From NCBI GenBank assembly GCA_910575665.1, contig CAJTFB010000019.1, forward strand, positions 22,888 through 86,887: a stretch of 64,000 nucleotides of DNA. The letters run 5' to 3'. Positions 9,166-20,402 of the stretch are shown here, one piece after another. A program made the translations under genes and the position numbers. Source of the stretch: Eubacteriaceae bacterium (GTDB taxonomy: Bacteria; Bacillota; Clostridia; Lachnospirales; Lachnospiraceae). Numbering within the stretch: the first letter of the stretch is position 1; the number at the start of each line of letters is the position of its first letter. Below the pieces are notes generated by a model. The model worked only from the letters and a program-made list of their open reading frames with translations. It was not told the origin of the DNA and ran no database searches.

Positions 9166-10063
9166 TGTATTTTTTTACAGCGTAAAACAGGGATTGAAGA
9201 GCATGAGGAAGAACCGTATGTTTACGCTGGCATCCATTGGCACGATGGCGGCCTGCCTGTTTTTATTCGGGATGTTTTATTTTATAGTCAGCAATTTTAA
9301 TCATATGGTCAAAGAGGTGGAGACCTCCGTGGGTGTGACGGTTTTTTTTGAAGAGGGGATTTCCCAAGAGCAGATTGATTCCATTGGGGAGGCGATCAAG
9401 GTTCGGGAGGAGGTGGATCATATGGACTTTATCTCTGCTGAAAAAGCCTGGGATCAGTTTGTGAAAGATAATTTTAAAGACAATCCGGAGCTGGTGAAAA
9501 GTTTTGGAACCGATAATCCACTAAAGGATTCCGCTTCCTGGCAGGTATTTATCAAAGATATTTCCGCCCAGGAGGAGGTGGCAGCTTATATTGAGACCAT
9601 TGAAGGTGTCAGGCTGGTAAAGCGCTCTGACGATACGGCAAAGGGGCTAGAAAATGCCAATAAGCTTATTAGCTACATTTCAATTGCCATTATTTTGATC
9701 CTTTTGGCCGTGTCTATTTTTCTGATCAATTCTACGATTTCTACCGGGATCACTGTGCGGCGTGCAGAAATTGGCATTATGCGCCTTATGGGGGCTTCGG
9801 ATTTTTTTATCCGTGCTCCGTTTATCGTGGAAGGAGTGGTGATTGGGATCATCGGCGCTAGTATCCCACTGGTGATATTGATTGTCAGCTATGATTCTAT
9901 TATCAATTATATCAATAATAAATTTCATCTCATCTCTAACTGGCTGACCTTTTTGGAGGCGGCGCAGATCTTTAGCTTACTGATTCCGATTTGTCTGCTG
10001 ATTGGCATAGGGGTGGGATTTTTGGGAAGTTTTTTTACCGTTCGGAAGCATTTGAATATTTGA
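9152..10063 (+). CDS. ftsX: Cell division permease-like protein FtsX
   Basis: Membrane partner of FtsE, 303 aa, with the FtsX layout: one N-terminal membrane segment (about 22-45), a large extracellular domain (about 50-165) that contacts hydrolase activators, then three C-terminal membrane segments. The start is ambiguous: ATG at 9152 is about 8 nt from AAAGGTGG, while ATG 9146 and GTG 9140 are too close to it. Overlaps ftsE. The next gene encodes a secreted coiled-coil M23 hydrolase, the expected FtsEX client. Confidence 0.93.
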   Translation: MRGISVFFYSVKQGLKSMRKNRMFTLASIGTMAACLFLFGMFYFIVSNFNHMVKEVETSVGVTVFFEEGISQEQIDSIGEAIKVREEVDHMDFISAEKAWDQFVKDNFKDNPELVKSFGTDNPLKDSASWQVFIKDISAQEEVAAYIETIEGVRLVKRSDDTAKGLENANKLISYISIAIILILLAVSIFLINSTISTGITVRRAEIGIMRLMGASDFFIRAPFIVEGVVIGIIGASIPLVILIVSYDSIINYINNKFHLISNWLTFLEAAQIFSLLIPICLLIGIGVGFLGSFFTVRKHLNI

Positions 10064-10076
10064 GAGGGGTATAAAG

Positions 10077-11345
10077 TTGAGCAGAAGAAAAATATTGTCG
10101 TTGATACTTATAGTAGGCATCGTGTTTGGTCTGTGTTTGTCATACAGGGAACCTGGTGTTATGGCGGAGACCACGGATTTTGACGCCCAGATCAAAAAAG
10201 CAGAAAAGGCGAAAAGGGAAGCTCAGGAACGAGTTGATGAGCTGAAAAAAGATATCGACTCGCTGGAAAAGGATAAGGGGGATATTCTCAATTATGTAAC
10301 AAAAGTGGATGAAAAGATTGAAAAAATCTCAAAGACGATGAAAAAACTGGATGGTCAGATCGAGGATGCCAGAAAAGAGCTGGTTAGATTGGAAGAACAG
10401 CTTGAGATTGCAGAAAATCTTGAAAAACAACAGTATGAAACGATGAAAAAGAGAATAAAATATATGTATGAGAGTGGCGGAGACGATTATGTGGCGATGA
10501 TCTTTAGTGCTGAAAGTCTTGGGGATTTTTTGAACCGCTCAGAATATATAGAAAAAATATCAGAATATGATAAAGATCTTTTTAGTAAATTTGTGGAGAC
10601 AAAGAACAGTACGGAGATCCGCCGTGGCGTGATGGAATCTAAAGTGGAAGAGATAGCAGAACTAAAGGATCAAGCGGCGACGGAAAAAGATGCCCTTAAG
10701 AGTTTGAGATCGAGTAAAAAAACGGAGATAGAAAAATTGAATTCTGCCATTACTGCCACAGATTCTAAGGCAAAGACCTTTCGTGAAAAGGTGGCGAAGG
10801 CAGAACAAGAGGTGGAAAACCTTTTACTTGAGAAGCAAAAGGAGATTGAAAAACGAGAGGCGGCACGAAAGGCAGCAGAGGCAAAGAACAACAGAAACGG
10901 AACAGACGGGGATGCTGCCGACCCGGCGGCAGATACCTATGCGGCAAATCATGGCGGGCTCCGCTGGCCGCTGCGTGTACCAGGGCGTATCTCCTCGGAA
11001 TTTGGTAGCAGGACCAGCCCGACGAAAGGCGCCAGCACCAAACATCAGGGAATCGATATCGCTGTTTCTGCCGGTACGCCGATTGTGGCAGCAGGTGATG
11101 GTACAGTGGTTACCGCTGCGTATAGTGCCAGCGCCGGTAATTATATCATGTTGTATCATGGAAACAGCTTGTATACTGTGTATATGCATGCTTCTAAGCT
11201 GGCTGTGAGTGAAGGGGCTCAGGTGAAACAGGGTGATGTGATCGCTTATGTGGGATCTACAGGAATCTCCACTGGAGCACATCTTCACTTTGGAGTGTCT
11301 GTCAATGGAGCTTACGTCAACCCTCGCAACTACGTGAGCCAATAG
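10077..11345 (+). CDS. Secreted coiled-coil M23 (LytM) peptidoglycan endopeptidase
   Basis: Exported murein hydrolase, 422 aa. A signal peptide covers residues 1-30, a long coiled coil about 35-270, a flexible linker about 270-292, and an M23 domain 293-422. Metal ligands look intact: H323 and D327 (HQGID) and H404 in HLHF; catalytic H371 is in YMHAS. The architecture matches EnvC/CwlO-type proteins whose coiled coil docks on FtsX, and its place 13 nt behind ftsX fits. Unlike EnvC, the active-site residues are kept, so it is probably an enzyme itself. TTG start with GAGAGGGG upstream. Confidence 0.9.
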   Translation: MSRRKILSLILIVGIVFGLCLSYREPGVMAETTDFDAQIKKAEKAKREAQERVDELKKDIDSLEKDKGDILNYVTKVDEKIEKISKTMKKLDGQIEDARKELVRLEEQLEIAENLEKQQYETMKKRIKYMYESGGDDYVAMIFSAESLGDFLNRSEYIEKISEYDKDLFSKFVETKNSTEIRRGVMESKVEEIAELKDQAATEKDALKSLRSSKKTEIEKLNSAITATDSKAKTFREKVAKAEQEVENLLLEKQKEIEKREAARKAAEAKNNRNGTDGDAADPAADTYAANHGGLRWPLRVPGRISSEFGSRTSPTKGASTKHQGIDIAVSAGTPIVAAGDGTVVTAAYSASAGNYIMLYHGNSLYTVYMHASKLAVSEGAQVKQGDVIAYVGSTGISTGAHLHFGVSVNGAYVNPRNYVSQ

Positions 11346-11545
11346 CGAGCCAGGCACTCCAGGCGCAGCCCGCTCATATGTCCGGGGTGCGAAGCACCCA
11401 GAGATACAAGATAGCTCAAAGGCAAGCTTGCTTGCCGATTTGGGCTATCTTGTATCTCTGATACGAAGTACTGGATATGTGAGCGGGCTGTGTCCAGAAG
11501 TATCTGGCGAGCATCCTTCATGAGCACGAAGTGCGAATGAGCCCC
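11346..11545. repeat. Large imperfect inverted-repeat region between the M23 and S41 genes
   Basis: The 262-nt gap is dominated by nested inverted repeats. AGCCCGCTCATATGTCC (about 11367-11383) pairs with a copy near 11474-11490 with two wobble positions. Inside is a stem of about 27 bp with arms near 11399-11427 and 11430-11460, containing ACAAGATAGC and GCTATCTTGT. Small GAA-loop hairpins flank it (GGGTGCGAAGCACCC near 11386; GCACGAAGTGC near 11524). CCCCTTT-loop-AAAGGGG closes the region near 11545. It could end the ftsEX transcript, be a palindromic mobile remnant, or be a structured RNA. Confidence 0.6.
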
Positions 11546-11607
11546 CTTTTATCTAAAGGGGAGTGAGCCTATGAGAATGCATTCCGGGAAGGTAAGGAGG
11601 TCATTAT

Positions 11608-12813
11608 TTGAAAATAAATAAAAAAAGTTTCATCTTTGGTACTGTTTTTGGTGTCGCGGTGGCTCTAATTCTGGTTTCTGTGGCAAGAGTCTTTGGAATA
11701 CATCTGTTTATTCCGGGTTCTGCTGCCCAGCAGATGTATGATAAAGCCAAAGTAGTAGAAAAATGTATAGATAGTTTCTATCAGGGAGATATAGATGATG
11801 AAAAATTGATTGATGGTGGAGTGAAAGGAATGGTAGAGGCGCTGGGAGATAAATATTCTCAGTATTATACAAAACTAGAGTACATGGAGCTTATGAGCGG
11901 CATCAATGGATCCTACGTGGGAATCGGAGTGACACTCAGAATTCAGGAAGAGGATCAGGAACTGGTGGTTCAGCAAGTGATGGAAGGCGGTCCGGCTGAG
12001 GCGGCGGGAATTAAGGCTGAAGATCGCATTGTGAGTGTGGAAGGAACCAATGTGGTGGGGAAGAAACTGGATGAAGTTATTTCCATGATAAAAACGGAGG
12101 AAAATAAAGGGCGGACAATTTCCATAGGGGTTGAGAGAAAAGGAGCGGACGGACAGATCGAACAGTTAGAGAAGAAAGTGGTTTGTAAAGAAGTCAAAGT
12201 AGTTTCCGTCCATTCAAAAAAATATGACGATGTGGGATATATCCAAATCTCAGAATTTGATAAGGAGACAGCTGGGCAATTTAAAGTTGCGTTGGAAAAT
12301 GCCCGCAATGATTCCGTGAAGGGGCTGGTTATCGATGTCAGAGATAATGGTGGCGGTTCCCTGGAAACCACGATTCAAATGTTGGATGAACTGCTGCCAG
12401 AGGGGGAGCTTATTTCAGAAAAGAGTAAAAAGGATGGCAATAAGGTTTATCGTTCGACCAATGAGACCTGTTATGACAAACCGATTGTTGTACTGATCAA
12501 TGAACGTAGTGCCAGCGCATCCGAGGTTTTTGCCGGGACTCTGCAGGCGAGGGGAGCCGCTAAACTGGTGGGAACGAAAAGTTTTGGCAAGGGGATTGTC
12601 CAGACAGTGCTATCCCTGGAGAGCACCTGTGGCGGTGGAATTAAGTTGACTACTGCAGAGTATTTTCTACCAGGAGGCAAAAGCATACACAAAAAAGGAT
12701 TAGATCCAGACATTAATATCGAATATAAAAAGCCTGAGGGAGATTACAATCCTGCGATGGATGAACCACTTCAGATGGCATTAAAACTGATTAGAAATCC
12801 TTCATCTGAGTAA
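11608..12813 (+). CDS. S41 family C-terminal processing peptidase (CtpA/CtpB-like)
   Basis: Membrane-anchored serine protease, 401 aa. An N-terminal signal anchor (about 8-30) is followed by a PDZ domain (about 90-170) that binds substrate C-termini, then the S41 core. The catalytic Ser is in NERSASASEVFAGTL (near residue 302) and the Lys in GTKSFGKGIVQT (near 327). Family members trim proteins outside the membrane, including cell-wall hydrolases and sporulation signalling proteins. TTG start with AAGGAGG at 11594-11600. It follows the FtsEX hydrolase block, a conserved neighbourhood, but its substrate here is not shown. Transcription ends at the hairpin at 12849-12893. Confidence 0.92.
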   Translation: MKINKKSFIFGTVFGVAVALILVSVARVFGIHLFIPGSAAQQMYDKAKVVEKCIDSFYQGDIDDEKLIDGGVKGMVEALGDKYSQYYTKLEYMELMSGINGSYVGIGVTLRIQEEDQELVVQQVMEGGPAEAAGIKAEDRIVSVEGTNVVGKKLDEVISMIKTEENKGRTISIGVERKGADGQIEQLEKKVVCKEVKVVSVHSKKYDDVGYIQISEFDKETAGQFKVALENARNDSVKGLVIDVRDNGGGSLETTIQMLDELLPEGELISEKSKKDGNKVYRSTNETCYDKPIVVLINERSASASEVFAGTLQARGAAKLVGTKSFGKGIVQTVLSLESTCGGGIKLTTAEYFLPGGKSIHKKGLDPDINIEYKKPEGDYNPAMDEPLQMALKLIRNPSSE

Positions 12814-12848
12814 TTTGGCGGCATCGCCTGGCTGGAATTGAGGGAACA

Positions 12849-12893
12849 CAAGATAGCATTTCTGCTGGTATTGAAAGCAGGGATGCTATCTTG
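12849..12893 (+). terminator. Hairpin after the S41 peptidase gene
   Basis: CAAGATAGCAT (12849-12859) pairs with ATGCTATCTTG (12883-12893), with a further TGCT/AGCA pairing inside. The T tract is weak. The core word CAAGATAGC also occurs in the palindrome at 11400-11460. Confidence 0.6.
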
Positions 12894-12927
12894 TTAAAGG
12901 CTGGAAAATGTGGAAGGAGTAAAAAGG

Positions 12928-14418
12928 ATGAAAAAATACATGATAGCATTGGATCAGGGAACCACGAGTTCCCGCTGCATATTATTTGACCGTTCAGGAC
13001 AAATATGCAGTATGGCTCAAAGGGAATTCGAGCAAATCTATCCCAGGCCCGGCTGGGTGGAGCATGATGCCATGGAAATCTGGTCCAGTCAGTTCAGCGT
13101 AATGACAGAAGCCATGAGTAAGGTTGGCATTTCTGGGGAAAACATTGCAGGAATTGGGATTACCAATCAGAGAGAAACTACAATTCTTTGGAACCGGAAT
13201 ACCGGGGAACCGGTGAGTCATGCCATCGTCTGGCAGTGCAGACGTACTTCCGACCAGATCGAACGGATTAAAGCCGACGGATTTGATTCTGTGATCAGAC
13301 AGCGTACTGGACTAGTTCCGGATGCCTATTTTTCGGCGACCAAGATTGCCTGGATACTGGAACATGTACCGGGGGTTAGAGAACAGGCAGAGCGTGGTGA
13401 AATTTTGTTCGGCACTGTGGACACATGGCTCGTTTGGAAGCTTAGCGGTGGAAAAGTTCATGTCACAGATTATACCAATGCCTCCCGCACCATGTTATTT
13501 GATATTCATAAGCTGGAATGGGATTCGGAGATTCTAGATTATTTTCATATACCGCTCTCTCTGCTGCCGGAAGTCCGGCCTTCCAGTGAGATATACGGTT
13601 ACAGTGATAAAAGTCTGACGGGAACTGAGATTCCGGTGGCGGGCATCGCTGGAGACCAGCAGGCAGCGTTGTTTGGGCAATGCTGTTTTGAGGCGGGAGA
13701 GATGAAAAACACTTATGGGACAGGCTGTTTTCTTCTAATGAACACCGGTGACACTCCGGTAAATTCGTCCAATGGCCTTTTGACCACACTGGCCGCCGGC
13801 ACCGGAGACAGGCCGCAGTATGCTCTGGAAGGTAGTGTTTTTGTGGCTGGCGCTGGAATACAGTGGCTGAGAGATGAGATGGGGCTGCTCCGGACAGCGG
13901 CAGAATCGCTGCAGTGCTGTCAGGCTGTCAAGGATACTGCGGGGGTTTATGTGGTGCCAGCTTTTACGGGGCTTGGCGCACCTTACTGGGATGCGGAAGC
14001 CAGAGGCATCATCACCGGCCTGACACGAGGAGCAGGGCGGAATCATATTGTCCGTGCCACCGTGGAAGCGATGGCTTACCAGGTCCATGATCTGGTTCAA
14101 GCTATGAAACAGGATTCCGGACTTCCACTCCTGGCTTTGAAAACGGACGGGGGAGCCAGCGCCAATGATTTTCTTATGCAGTTTCAGGCAGATCTTCTTG
14201 GTGTCCCCGTTCATCGGCCCTCCTGTATCGAAACTACGGCATTGGGTGCTGCTTATCTGGCGGGACTTGCTGTGGGTTTTTGGCAGGACAGGGAGGATAT
14301 CCGACGGAACTGGTCACTGGAGAGATGCTTTGAGCCAGGGATGGAAGAGGAAAAGAAGACAGCACTTCTCCATGGATGGAAAAAAGCAGTGAAGAAATGT
14401 ATCGAACAACTGGAGTAA
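12928..14418 (+). CDS. glpK: Glycerol kinase
   Basis: Cytoplasmic FGGY-family kinase, 496 aa, that makes sn-glycerol 3-phosphate from glycerol and ATP. N-terminal [14 protein letters not shown] is the ATP/glycerol fold signature; [21 protein letters not shown], the active-site loop [10 protein letters not shown] and the C-terminal TDGGASAND are all conserved. ATG at 12928 is about 8 nt from AAGGAG; an in-frame GTG at 12910 is discarded. No glpF or glpD is adjacent, and the gene stands alone between two gaps. Confidence 0.95.
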   Translation: MKKYMIALDQGTTSSRCILFDRSGQICSMAQREFEQIYPRPGWVEHDAMEIWSSQFSVMTEAMSKVGISGENIAGIGITNQRETTILWNRNTGEPVSHAIVWQCRRTSDQIERIKADGFDSVIRQRTGLVPDAYFSATKIAWILEHVPGVREQAERGEILFGTVDTWLVWKLSGGKVHVTDYTNASRTMLFDIHKLEWDSEILDYFHIPLSLLPEVRPSSEIYGYSDKSLTGTEIPVAGIAGDQQAALFGQCCFEAGEMKNTYGTGCFLLMNTGDTPVNSSNGLLTTLAAGTGDRPQYALEGSVFVAGAGIQWLRDEMGLLRTAAESLQCCQAVKDTAGVYVVPAFTGLGAPYWDAEARGIITGLTRGAGRNHIVRATVEAMAYQVHDLVQAMKQDSGLPLLALKTDGGASANDFLMQFQADLLGVPVHRPSCIETTALGAAYLAGLAVGFWQDREDIRRNWSLERCFEPGMEEEKKTALLHGWKKAVKKCIEQLE

Positions 14419-14463
14419 ATGTTAATAGATATAGAAGAGAGCGAACAAGTGTTCAAAAAAATA

Positions 14464-14492
14464 TTGCAATAGGGGAACAGGTGTGCTATAAT
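14464..14492 (+). promoter_or_regulatory. Strong extended -10 promoter upstream of the decayed genes
   Basis: TTGCAA (14464-14469), a 17-nt spacer ending in TGC, then TATAAT (14487-14492). Downstream lie a small hairpin CTCATT/AATGAG (about 14513-14530) and then the RhuM pseudogene at 14689. The rest of the 270-nt gap shows nothing else clear. Confidence 0.6.
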
Positions 14493-14688
14493 CAGACTGA
14501 CAGTAGGATTGCTCATTTATGGTAATGAGTATAATATTGTCCGTAAAAATTTTAATTTAGAGTTTAAAATAAATTCATAAAGAGGATCATTTTACGAACT
14601 AGATAGGGTGTTATGGATTAGGTAAAACTATATTGATAAATGTGGTTTTGTTCAGAGGATGAATGTACAATTTGATGGGAGGGGAGTT

Positions 14689-15187
14689 ATGCAGAAGCAT
14701 GAGATTATATTATATCAGTTAGAAAATACAAATGTTTATGTAAACGTCTTTTTTAAAGAAGAAACATTTTGGATGACACAAAGAGCAATGTCAGAATTAT
14801 TTGATTGTACAGCAGATAATATTTCATTGCACTTGAAAAATATTTATAAAGAGGAAGAATTAGAGGAAGGAGCAACTACCGAGTTTTTCTCGGTAGTTCA
14901 AAATGAAGGCGGAAGAAATGTTAACCGGAAAGTAAAGTGTTTTAATGTAGATGCTATTATTGCTGTTGCTTATCGTGTGAATTCTAAAAAAAGCTACAAG
15001 ATTTCGGCAGTGGGCAACAAAAACATTAAAAGAATATATTATTAAGGGATTTGTATTAAATGATGAAATGCTGAAAAATGGAAAGCCATTTGGAAAAGAT
15101 TTTTTTGATGAATTACTGGAACGTATCCGTGAAATTAGGGCAAGTGAACGCAGAGCATATCAGAAGATCACAGATGTATTTGAATAA
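14689..15187 (+). pseudogene. RhuM-like gene, frameshifted and truncated
   Basis: ATG at 14689 has GGGAGGGG upstream. The first frame reads MQKHEIILYQLENTNVYVNV and FWMTQRAMSELFDCTADNIS, typical of the RhuM (virulence RhuM) family N-terminus, but stops at 15045. At an A7 run near 14986-14992 one extra base moves the reading frame. The next frame continues the family pattern (FRQWATKTLKEYIIKGFVLN, then FGKDFFDELLERIREIRASE) to a stop at 15187. The full family is about 330 aa, so the C-terminal half is missing too. RhuM genes sit in genomic and defence islands; their function is not established. Slippage at A7 could in principle still give a fused but truncated product. Confidence 0.8.
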
Positions 15188-15225
15188 TGTAGCTATGATT
15201 ACGATAAAAATAGGAATTATTAACT

Positions 15226-15486
15226 AAATTAGAGTTTGGAAGTGTTGACTCAGAATCGGAGACAGATCTAGATAAAAAATTCATAAAGACAAAAGGTTTC
15301 GAACAGTTTGTTAATCCAAGGAAATCTTTAGTTTTAGGGGCAAAGGGTTCTGGGAAGAGTGCTCTATTTCAGATGTTTTCCTAATATGAAGAAAAAACAA
15401 AGGAGCTTGAAGAATTTGGTAGTAAAATAATTATAGTGACTGGAACAGGTTTTAATGACTTAAAGGAATTACAAACGGATGTATAA
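15226..15486 (+). pseudogene. P-loop ATPase fragment (Sll1717-like)
   Basis: One frame over 15226-15486 encodes KLEFGSVDSESETDLDKKFI and LVLGAKGSGKSALFQMFS, a clear Walker A near 15336-15362. An in-frame TAA at about 15382 interrupts it. The frame continues with YEEKTKELEEFGSKIIIVTG and ends at a second stop, 20 nt before uvrB. The pattern resembles the N-terminus of Sll1717-type P-loop ATPases found in accessory and defence islands (recognised by motif, not by a search). No start codon with a ribosome site is seen, so it is a relic. Confidence 0.7.
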
Positions 15487-15506
15487 TTGTAGAAAGGTAT
15501 ATTACT

Positions 15507-17516
15507 ATGGATCATTTTGAATTAGTATCACAATATCAGCCCACAGGCGACCAGCCCCAGGCGATTGAAGAACTGGTGAGGGGATTTCAGGAGGGCAACC
15601 AGTTCCAGACTCTTCTTGGCGTCACCGGATCTGGCAAGACATTTACCATGGCAAATGTCATTCAGCAGTTAAATAAGCCGACCCTGGTTATTGCCCATAA
15701 TAAGACTCTGGCTGCACAGCTCTACAGTGAGTTCAAGGAATTTTTTCCTTCCAATGCAGTGGAATTTTTCATTTCCTATTATGATTATTATCAGCCGGAA
15801 GCCTATGTGCCTTCGACGGATACTTATATTGAGAAGGATTCCTCGATCAATGATGAGATTGATAAGCTGCGTCACTCGGCGACGGCGGCGCTGACGGAGC
15901 GGAAAGACGTGATCATCATCGCCAGCGTATCCTGTATCTATGGATTGGGAAGTCCCATTGATTATCAGAATATGACTCTTTCTTTGCGGCCGGGGATGGA
16001 GAAGGACCGGGATGAAGTGATCCGTCGTCTTGTGGATATTCAGTATACAAGGAACGACATGGACTTTCACCGTGGAACTTTCCGGGTTCGGGGAGACGTA
16101 GTAGAGGTCTTTCCGGCATCGGCGACAGACCGGGCCATCCGGGTAGAATTTTTTGGAGACGAGGTGGATCGAATCCAGGAGATTGATGTGTTGACAGGAG
16201 CTCCGTTGAACAATCTGGAACATATGGTAGTTTTTCCAGCATCCCATTACGTAGTGGCACCGGACAAGATGGAGAGGGCGATTCTTGGGATCGAAGAAGA
16301 ATTAAAAGACCGGGTAAAGTTCTTTAAAAGCGAAGACAAGCTTATCGAGGCCCAGAGAATCTCTGAGCGGACGCATTTTGATATTGAGATGATGCGGGAG
16401 ACTGGCTTTTGTTCTGGGATTGAAAATTATTCTATGCATCTAGCAGGAATGAAAGAAGGAGAGATGCCTCATACGCTGCTGGATTATTTTCCGGATGATT
16501 TTTTGATCATTGTGGACGAGTCCCATATTACGATCCCACAGGTCCGTGGAATGTACGCCGGAGACCAGTCCAGAAAAGCGACACTGGTAGATTATGGATT
16601 TCGTCTGCCTTCCGCGAAGAGCAATCGTCCCCTGAATTTTGAGGAATTTGAGGGGCATATCAATCAGATGATGTTTGTGTCAGCGACTCCTTCTGATTAT
16701 GAAAGCGCCCATGAGCTTCTGCGGACGGAACAGATCATACGTCCCACGGGACTTCTGGACCCAGAGGTGGTGGTAAGGCCGGTGAAGGGACAGGTTGATG
16801 ATCTTTTGGCTGAGATCCGTAAGGTTACGAAGGAACCTGAGGACAAGGAGCATATGCGGGGCAAGGTTCTGGTAACGACCCTGACTAAAAGAATGGCGGA
16901 GGATCTTACAGATTATTATAAAGAGGTAGGAGTCCGGGTAAAATATTTACATTCCGATATTGATGCCATGGAGCGGTCGGAGATCATTCGAGATATGCGT
17001 CTGGATGTCTTTGATGTGCTGGTGGGGATCAATCTGTTGCGAGAAGGACTGGATATTCCGGAGGTCTCACTGGTAGCGATATTAGATGCCGACAAAGAAG
17101 GTTTTCTGCGTTCGGAGACGTCTCTTATACAGACCATTGGACGGGCGGCAAGAAATGCCGAGGGAAGAGTGATTATGTATGCGGACCGGGAGACGGATTC
17201 GATGAAGAAAGCCATCGGTGAGACAGAGAGAAGGCGTGGCATACAGGATGCCTATAATAAGGAACATGGAATCACTCCCCAGACGATTAAAAAAGCGGTG
17301 AGGGATCTAATCAAGATTTCTACCAAAGCAGAATCTGGGATGGAAGATCTGGAGAAGGATCCAGAATACATGACAAAAGAGGAGCTGGATAAACAGATTC
17401 AGAAGATTATGAAACGGATGAATCAGGCATCTGCTGAACTAAACTTTGAAGCGGCGGCGGCTCTTCGGGATCAGATGATCGAATTAAAAAAGATACTTGA
17501 AAAGATTGATGACTAA
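15507..17516 (+). CDS. uvrB: Excinuclease ABC subunit B
   Basis: DNA helicase-like damage-verifying subunit of nucleotide excision repair, 669 aa. Walker A GVTGSGKT is near residue 39. The beta-hairpin region [12 protein letters not shown] inserts between DNA strands. DEAD-like VDESH is near residue 336 and helicase motif [13 protein letters not shown] near 539. A C-terminal UVR domain (about 630-665) contacts UvrC. AGAAAGG precedes ATG at 15507. It is followed after 23 nt by uvrA, so the two form an operon. No LexA-type box was noticed directly upstream. Confidence 0.97.
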   Translation: MDHFELVSQYQPTGDQPQAIEELVRGFQEGNQFQTLLGVTGSGKTFTMANVIQQLNKPTLVIAHNKTLAAQLYSEFKEFFPSNAVEFFISYYDYYQPEAYVPSTDTYIEKDSSINDEIDKLRHSATAALTERKDVIIIASVSCIYGLGSPIDYQNMTLSLRPGMEKDRDEVIRRLVDIQYTRNDMDFHRGTFRVRGDVVEVFPASATDRAIRVEFFGDEVDRIQEIDVLTGAPLNNLEHMVVFPASHYVVAPDKMERAILGIEEELKDRVKFFKSEDKLIEAQRISERTHFDIEMMRETGFCSGIENYSMHLAGMKEGEMPHTLLDYFPDDFLIIVDESHITIPQVRGMYAGDQSRKATLVDYGFRLPSAKSNRPLNFEEFEGHINQMMFVSATPSDYESAHELLRTEQIIRPTGLLDPEVVVRPVKGQVDDLLAEIRKVTKEPEDKEHMRGKVLVTTLTKRMAEDLTDYYKEVGVRVKYLHSDIDAMERSEIIRDMRLDVFDVLVGINLLREGLDIPEVSLVAILDADKEGFLRSETSLIQTIGRAARNAEGRVIMYADRETDSMKKAIGETERRRGIQDAYNKEHGITPQTIKKAVRDLIKISTKAESGMEDLEKDPEYMTKEELDKQIQKIMKRMNQASAELNFEAAAALRDQMIELKKILEKIDD

Positions 17517-17539
17517 TATATGGCATGGAGGAAACTACG

Positions 17540-20374
17540 ATGGAAAAGAAAAGAATGATCAAGATCAAAGGAGCTAGTGAGCATAATTTAAAGGGAATTG
17601 ATATTGATCTTCCCAGAGATGAGTTTGTGGTACTCACTGGACTCAGTGGTTCCGGTAAATCGTCTCTCGCTTTTGATACGATATACGCAGAAGGTCAGCG
17701 GCGTTACATGGAATCCTTGTCTTCTTATGCAAGACAGTTTCTTGGGCAGATGGAAAAACCGGACGTAGAAAGTATATCCGGGCTTCCTCCAGCGATTTCC
17801 ATTGATCAGAAAACCACTAACCGCAACCCCCGCTCCACTGTTGGGACGGTGACAGAGATTTATGATTATTTCCGACTCTTGTATGCCAGGGTAGGGATTC
17901 CCCACTGCCCAAAATGCGGAAAAGAGATTAAACGTCAGACGGTGGACCAGATGGTGGACGAGATCATGAAGCTTCCTGAAAATACGAAGATCCAGTTGCT
18001 GGCGCCTGTGGTAAGGGGACGCAAGGGAGAGCACGTCAAAGTGTTTGAAAAAGCCAAAAAAAGCGGTTATGTTCGTGTGGTAGCAGATGGAAATATGTAT
18101 GACCTATCCGAAGAGATCAAACTGGAAAAGAATAAAAAACATAACATCGAGATCGTAGTAGACCGTCTGGTGGTGCGGGAAGGTGTGGAAAAAAGAATGT
18201 CGGAGTCCATCGAAAATGTACTCCAGCTGTCCAATGGTCTGCTGATGGTGGATGTCATCGGTGCGGAGGTGATTAACTTTAGTCAGAGTTTTTCCTGTCC
18301 AGACTGTGGAATCAGCATCGACGAGATCGAGCCGAGAAGTTTTTCCTTTAATAACCCTTTCGGCGCTTGTCATGTATGTCATGGAATTGGTTATAAAATG
18401 GAATTTGCACCGGAGCTGATGATACCTGACTGGTCATTGAGCATTGCGGAAGGGGCGATTGCCGTACTGGGATGGCAGTCTGTAACAGATAAAGGAAGTT
18501 ACACCAGGTGTATGATGGAAGCGGTGGCAAAAGAATATGGATTTGACCTCACAACGCCCTTTGAAGATTACACAGAACAAGTGCGGGATATCATATTAAA
18601 TGGAACCCGGGGAAAAAAGGTCGAGGTTCATTATGTAGGACAACGAGGCGGAGGCGTATATCATGTGGAATTTGAAGGTCTGATCAAAAATATGGAACGC
18701 AGATATCGGGAGACGGGATCGGATTCTACCAAACAGGAATATGAGACTTTTATGCGGATCACTCCCTGTAGTGAATGCGGTGGAAAGAGACTAAAGAAAG
18801 AATCTCTGGCAGTTACAGTGGGAGATAAGAACATTGCGGAGCTGTGCGAATATTCCATTCGGGATCTCAAGAGTTTTGTGGACGAGCTTCATTTGACAGA
18901 TATGCAGATGCAGATTGGGCGGCTGATCTTGAAAGAGATTAAGTCCCGTTTGGGCTTTTTAGTGGATGTGGGGCTGGATTATCTGTGCCTGTCCCGCGCT
19001 ACTGGTACGCTGTCTGGCGGAGAGGCTCAGAGAATCCGCCTAGCGACCCAGATCGGTTCCGGGTTGGTGGGAGTTGCTTATATTCTGGATGAGCCGAGCA
19101 TTGGTCTGCACCAGAGGGACAATGATAAACTGATCCGAACCTTGAAAAATCTCAAGGATTTGGGAAATACGCTGATCGTGGTAGAACATGATGAGGATAC
19201 GATGCTGGCAGCGGATTATGTGGTGGACATCGGACCAGGTGCCGGCGAACATGGTGGTGAAGTCATTGCTGCTGGTTCGGCGCAGGATATCATGAAATCG
19301 AAGAAATCCATCACCGGGGCATACCTGAGCCGCAGGATCGTGATCCCGGTGCCGGAGAAACGGAGAACTCCATCAGGATATTTGAAAGTGACAGGCGCCA
19401 GGGAGAATAATTTAAAAAATATCAATGTTGAGTTTCCACTGGGGGTATTTACATGTGTGACCGGGGTATCCGGTTCCGGTAAGAGTTCTCTTGTGAATGA
19501 AATCTTATACAAGTCCCTTGCCAGGACGTTGAACCGAGCTAGATGCATACCGGGGAAACATAAAGAGATAAAAGGGATGGAGCTGCTGGATAAAGTGATC
19601 AACATAGATCAGTCTCCCATCGGCAGGACACCCAGGTCCAATCCTGCCACTTATACCGGTGTGTTTGACATGATACGTGATCTTTTTGCCTCTACCTCCG
19701 ATGCTAAGGCCAAGGGATACAAAAAAGGCCGATTTAGTTTTAATGTCAAGGGAGGACGCTGTGAGGCATGCCGCGGCGATGGAATCATTAAGATCGAGAT
19801 GAATTTTCTTCCTGATGTATATGTGCCTTGTGAGGTCTGTGGAGGAAAGCGGTACAACCGTGAGACGCTGGATGTAAAATACAAAGGAAAGAGCATATTT
19901 GATGTATTGGACATGACTGTAGAAGAGGCACTGGAATTCTTTAAAAATGTGCCGACGATACACAGAAAGATCCAGACGATGTATGACGTGGGATTGTCTT
20001 ATGTCAAACTGGGACAGCCCTCTACCACCTTATCCGGCGGAGAGGCCCAGAGGATCAAACTTGCCACAGAACTAAGTAAACGAAGCACAGGAAAAACGAT
20101 TTATATATTGGACGAACCTACAACCGGTCTTCACTTTGCCGATGTCCATAAGCTGATCGAGATTCTTCACCGCCTGGCAGAGGGGGGGAATTCTGTGGTA
20201 GTGATCGAACACAATCTGGATGTGATCAAGACAGCAGACTATATCATTGACATCGGTCCGGAAGGAGGAGAAAAGGGAGGTACAGTGATCGCATCGGGAA
20301 CGCCGGAAAAGATTGCTGCCAATCCGGCTTCCTATACTGGTAAATACATTCAAAAAATGCTGGAGGATCGTTAA
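17540..20374 (+). CDS. uvrA: Excinuclease ABC subunit A
   Basis: Damage-recognition ATPase of nucleotide excision repair, 944 aa. It has two ABC modules: Walker [10 protein letters not shown] near residue 34 and GVSGSGKSS near 640, each with an LSGGEAQRI(R/K)LA signature. Zinc-ribbon cysteine sets are visible: HCPKCGKEI early, CPDCG and CHVCHG in the middle, and CEACRGDG with CEVCGG in the second half. GGAGG at 17527-17531 favours ATG 17540 over ATG 17525. Co-transcribed with uvrB. Confidence 0.97.
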   Translation: MEKKRMIKIKGASEHNLKGIDIDLPRDEFVVLTGLSGSGKSSLAFDTIYAEGQRRYMESLSSYARQFLGQMEKPDVESISGLPPAISIDQKTTNRNPRSTVGTVTEIYDYFRLLYARVGIPHCPKCGKEIKRQTVDQMVDEIMKLPENTKIQLLAPVVRGRKGEHVKVFEKAKKSGYVRVVADGNMYDLSEEIKLEKNKKHNIEIVVDRLVVREGVEKRMSESIENVLQLSNGLLMVDVIGAEVINFSQSFSCPDCGISIDEIEPRSFSFNNPFGACHVCHGIGYKMEFAPELMIPDWSLSIAEGAIAVLGWQSVTDKGSYTRCMMEAVAKEYGFDLTTPFEDYTEQVRDIILNGTRGKKVEVHYVGQRGGGVYHVEFEGLIKNMERRYRETGSDSTKQEYETFMRITPCSECGGKRLKKESLAVTVGDKNIAELCEYSIRDLKSFVDELHLTDMQMQIGRLILKEIKSRLGFLVDVGLDYLCLSRATGTLSGGEAQRIRLATQIGSGLVGVAYILDEPSIGLHQRDNDKLIRTLKNLKDLGNTLIVVEHDEDTMLAADYVVDIGPGAGEHGGEVIAAGSAQDIMKSKKSITGAYLSRRIVIPVPEKRRTPSGYLKVTGARENNLKNINVEFPLGVFTCVTGVSGSGKSSLVNEILYKSLARTLNRARCIPGKHKEIKGMELLDKVINIDQSPIGRTPRSNPATYTGVFDMIRDLFASTSDAKAKGYKKGRFSFNVKGGRCEACRGDGIIKIEMNFLPDVYVPCEVCGGKRYNRETLDVKYKGKSIFDVLDMTVEEALEFFKNVPTIHRKIQTMYDVGLSYVKLGQPSTTLSGGEAQRIKLATELSKRSTGKTIYILDEPTTGLHFADVHKLIEILHRLAEGGNSVVVIEHNLDVIKTADYIIDIGPEGGEKGGTVIASGTPEKIAANPASYTGKYIQKMLEDR

Positions 20375-20402
20375 AACTTATGTATACTAGTAGGAGGTTA
20401 GA

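Noticed and set aside
14659..15486. Active RhuM/ATPase defence system
   Set aside because: A frameshift, missing C-terminus and in-frame stop show both genes are broken as read.
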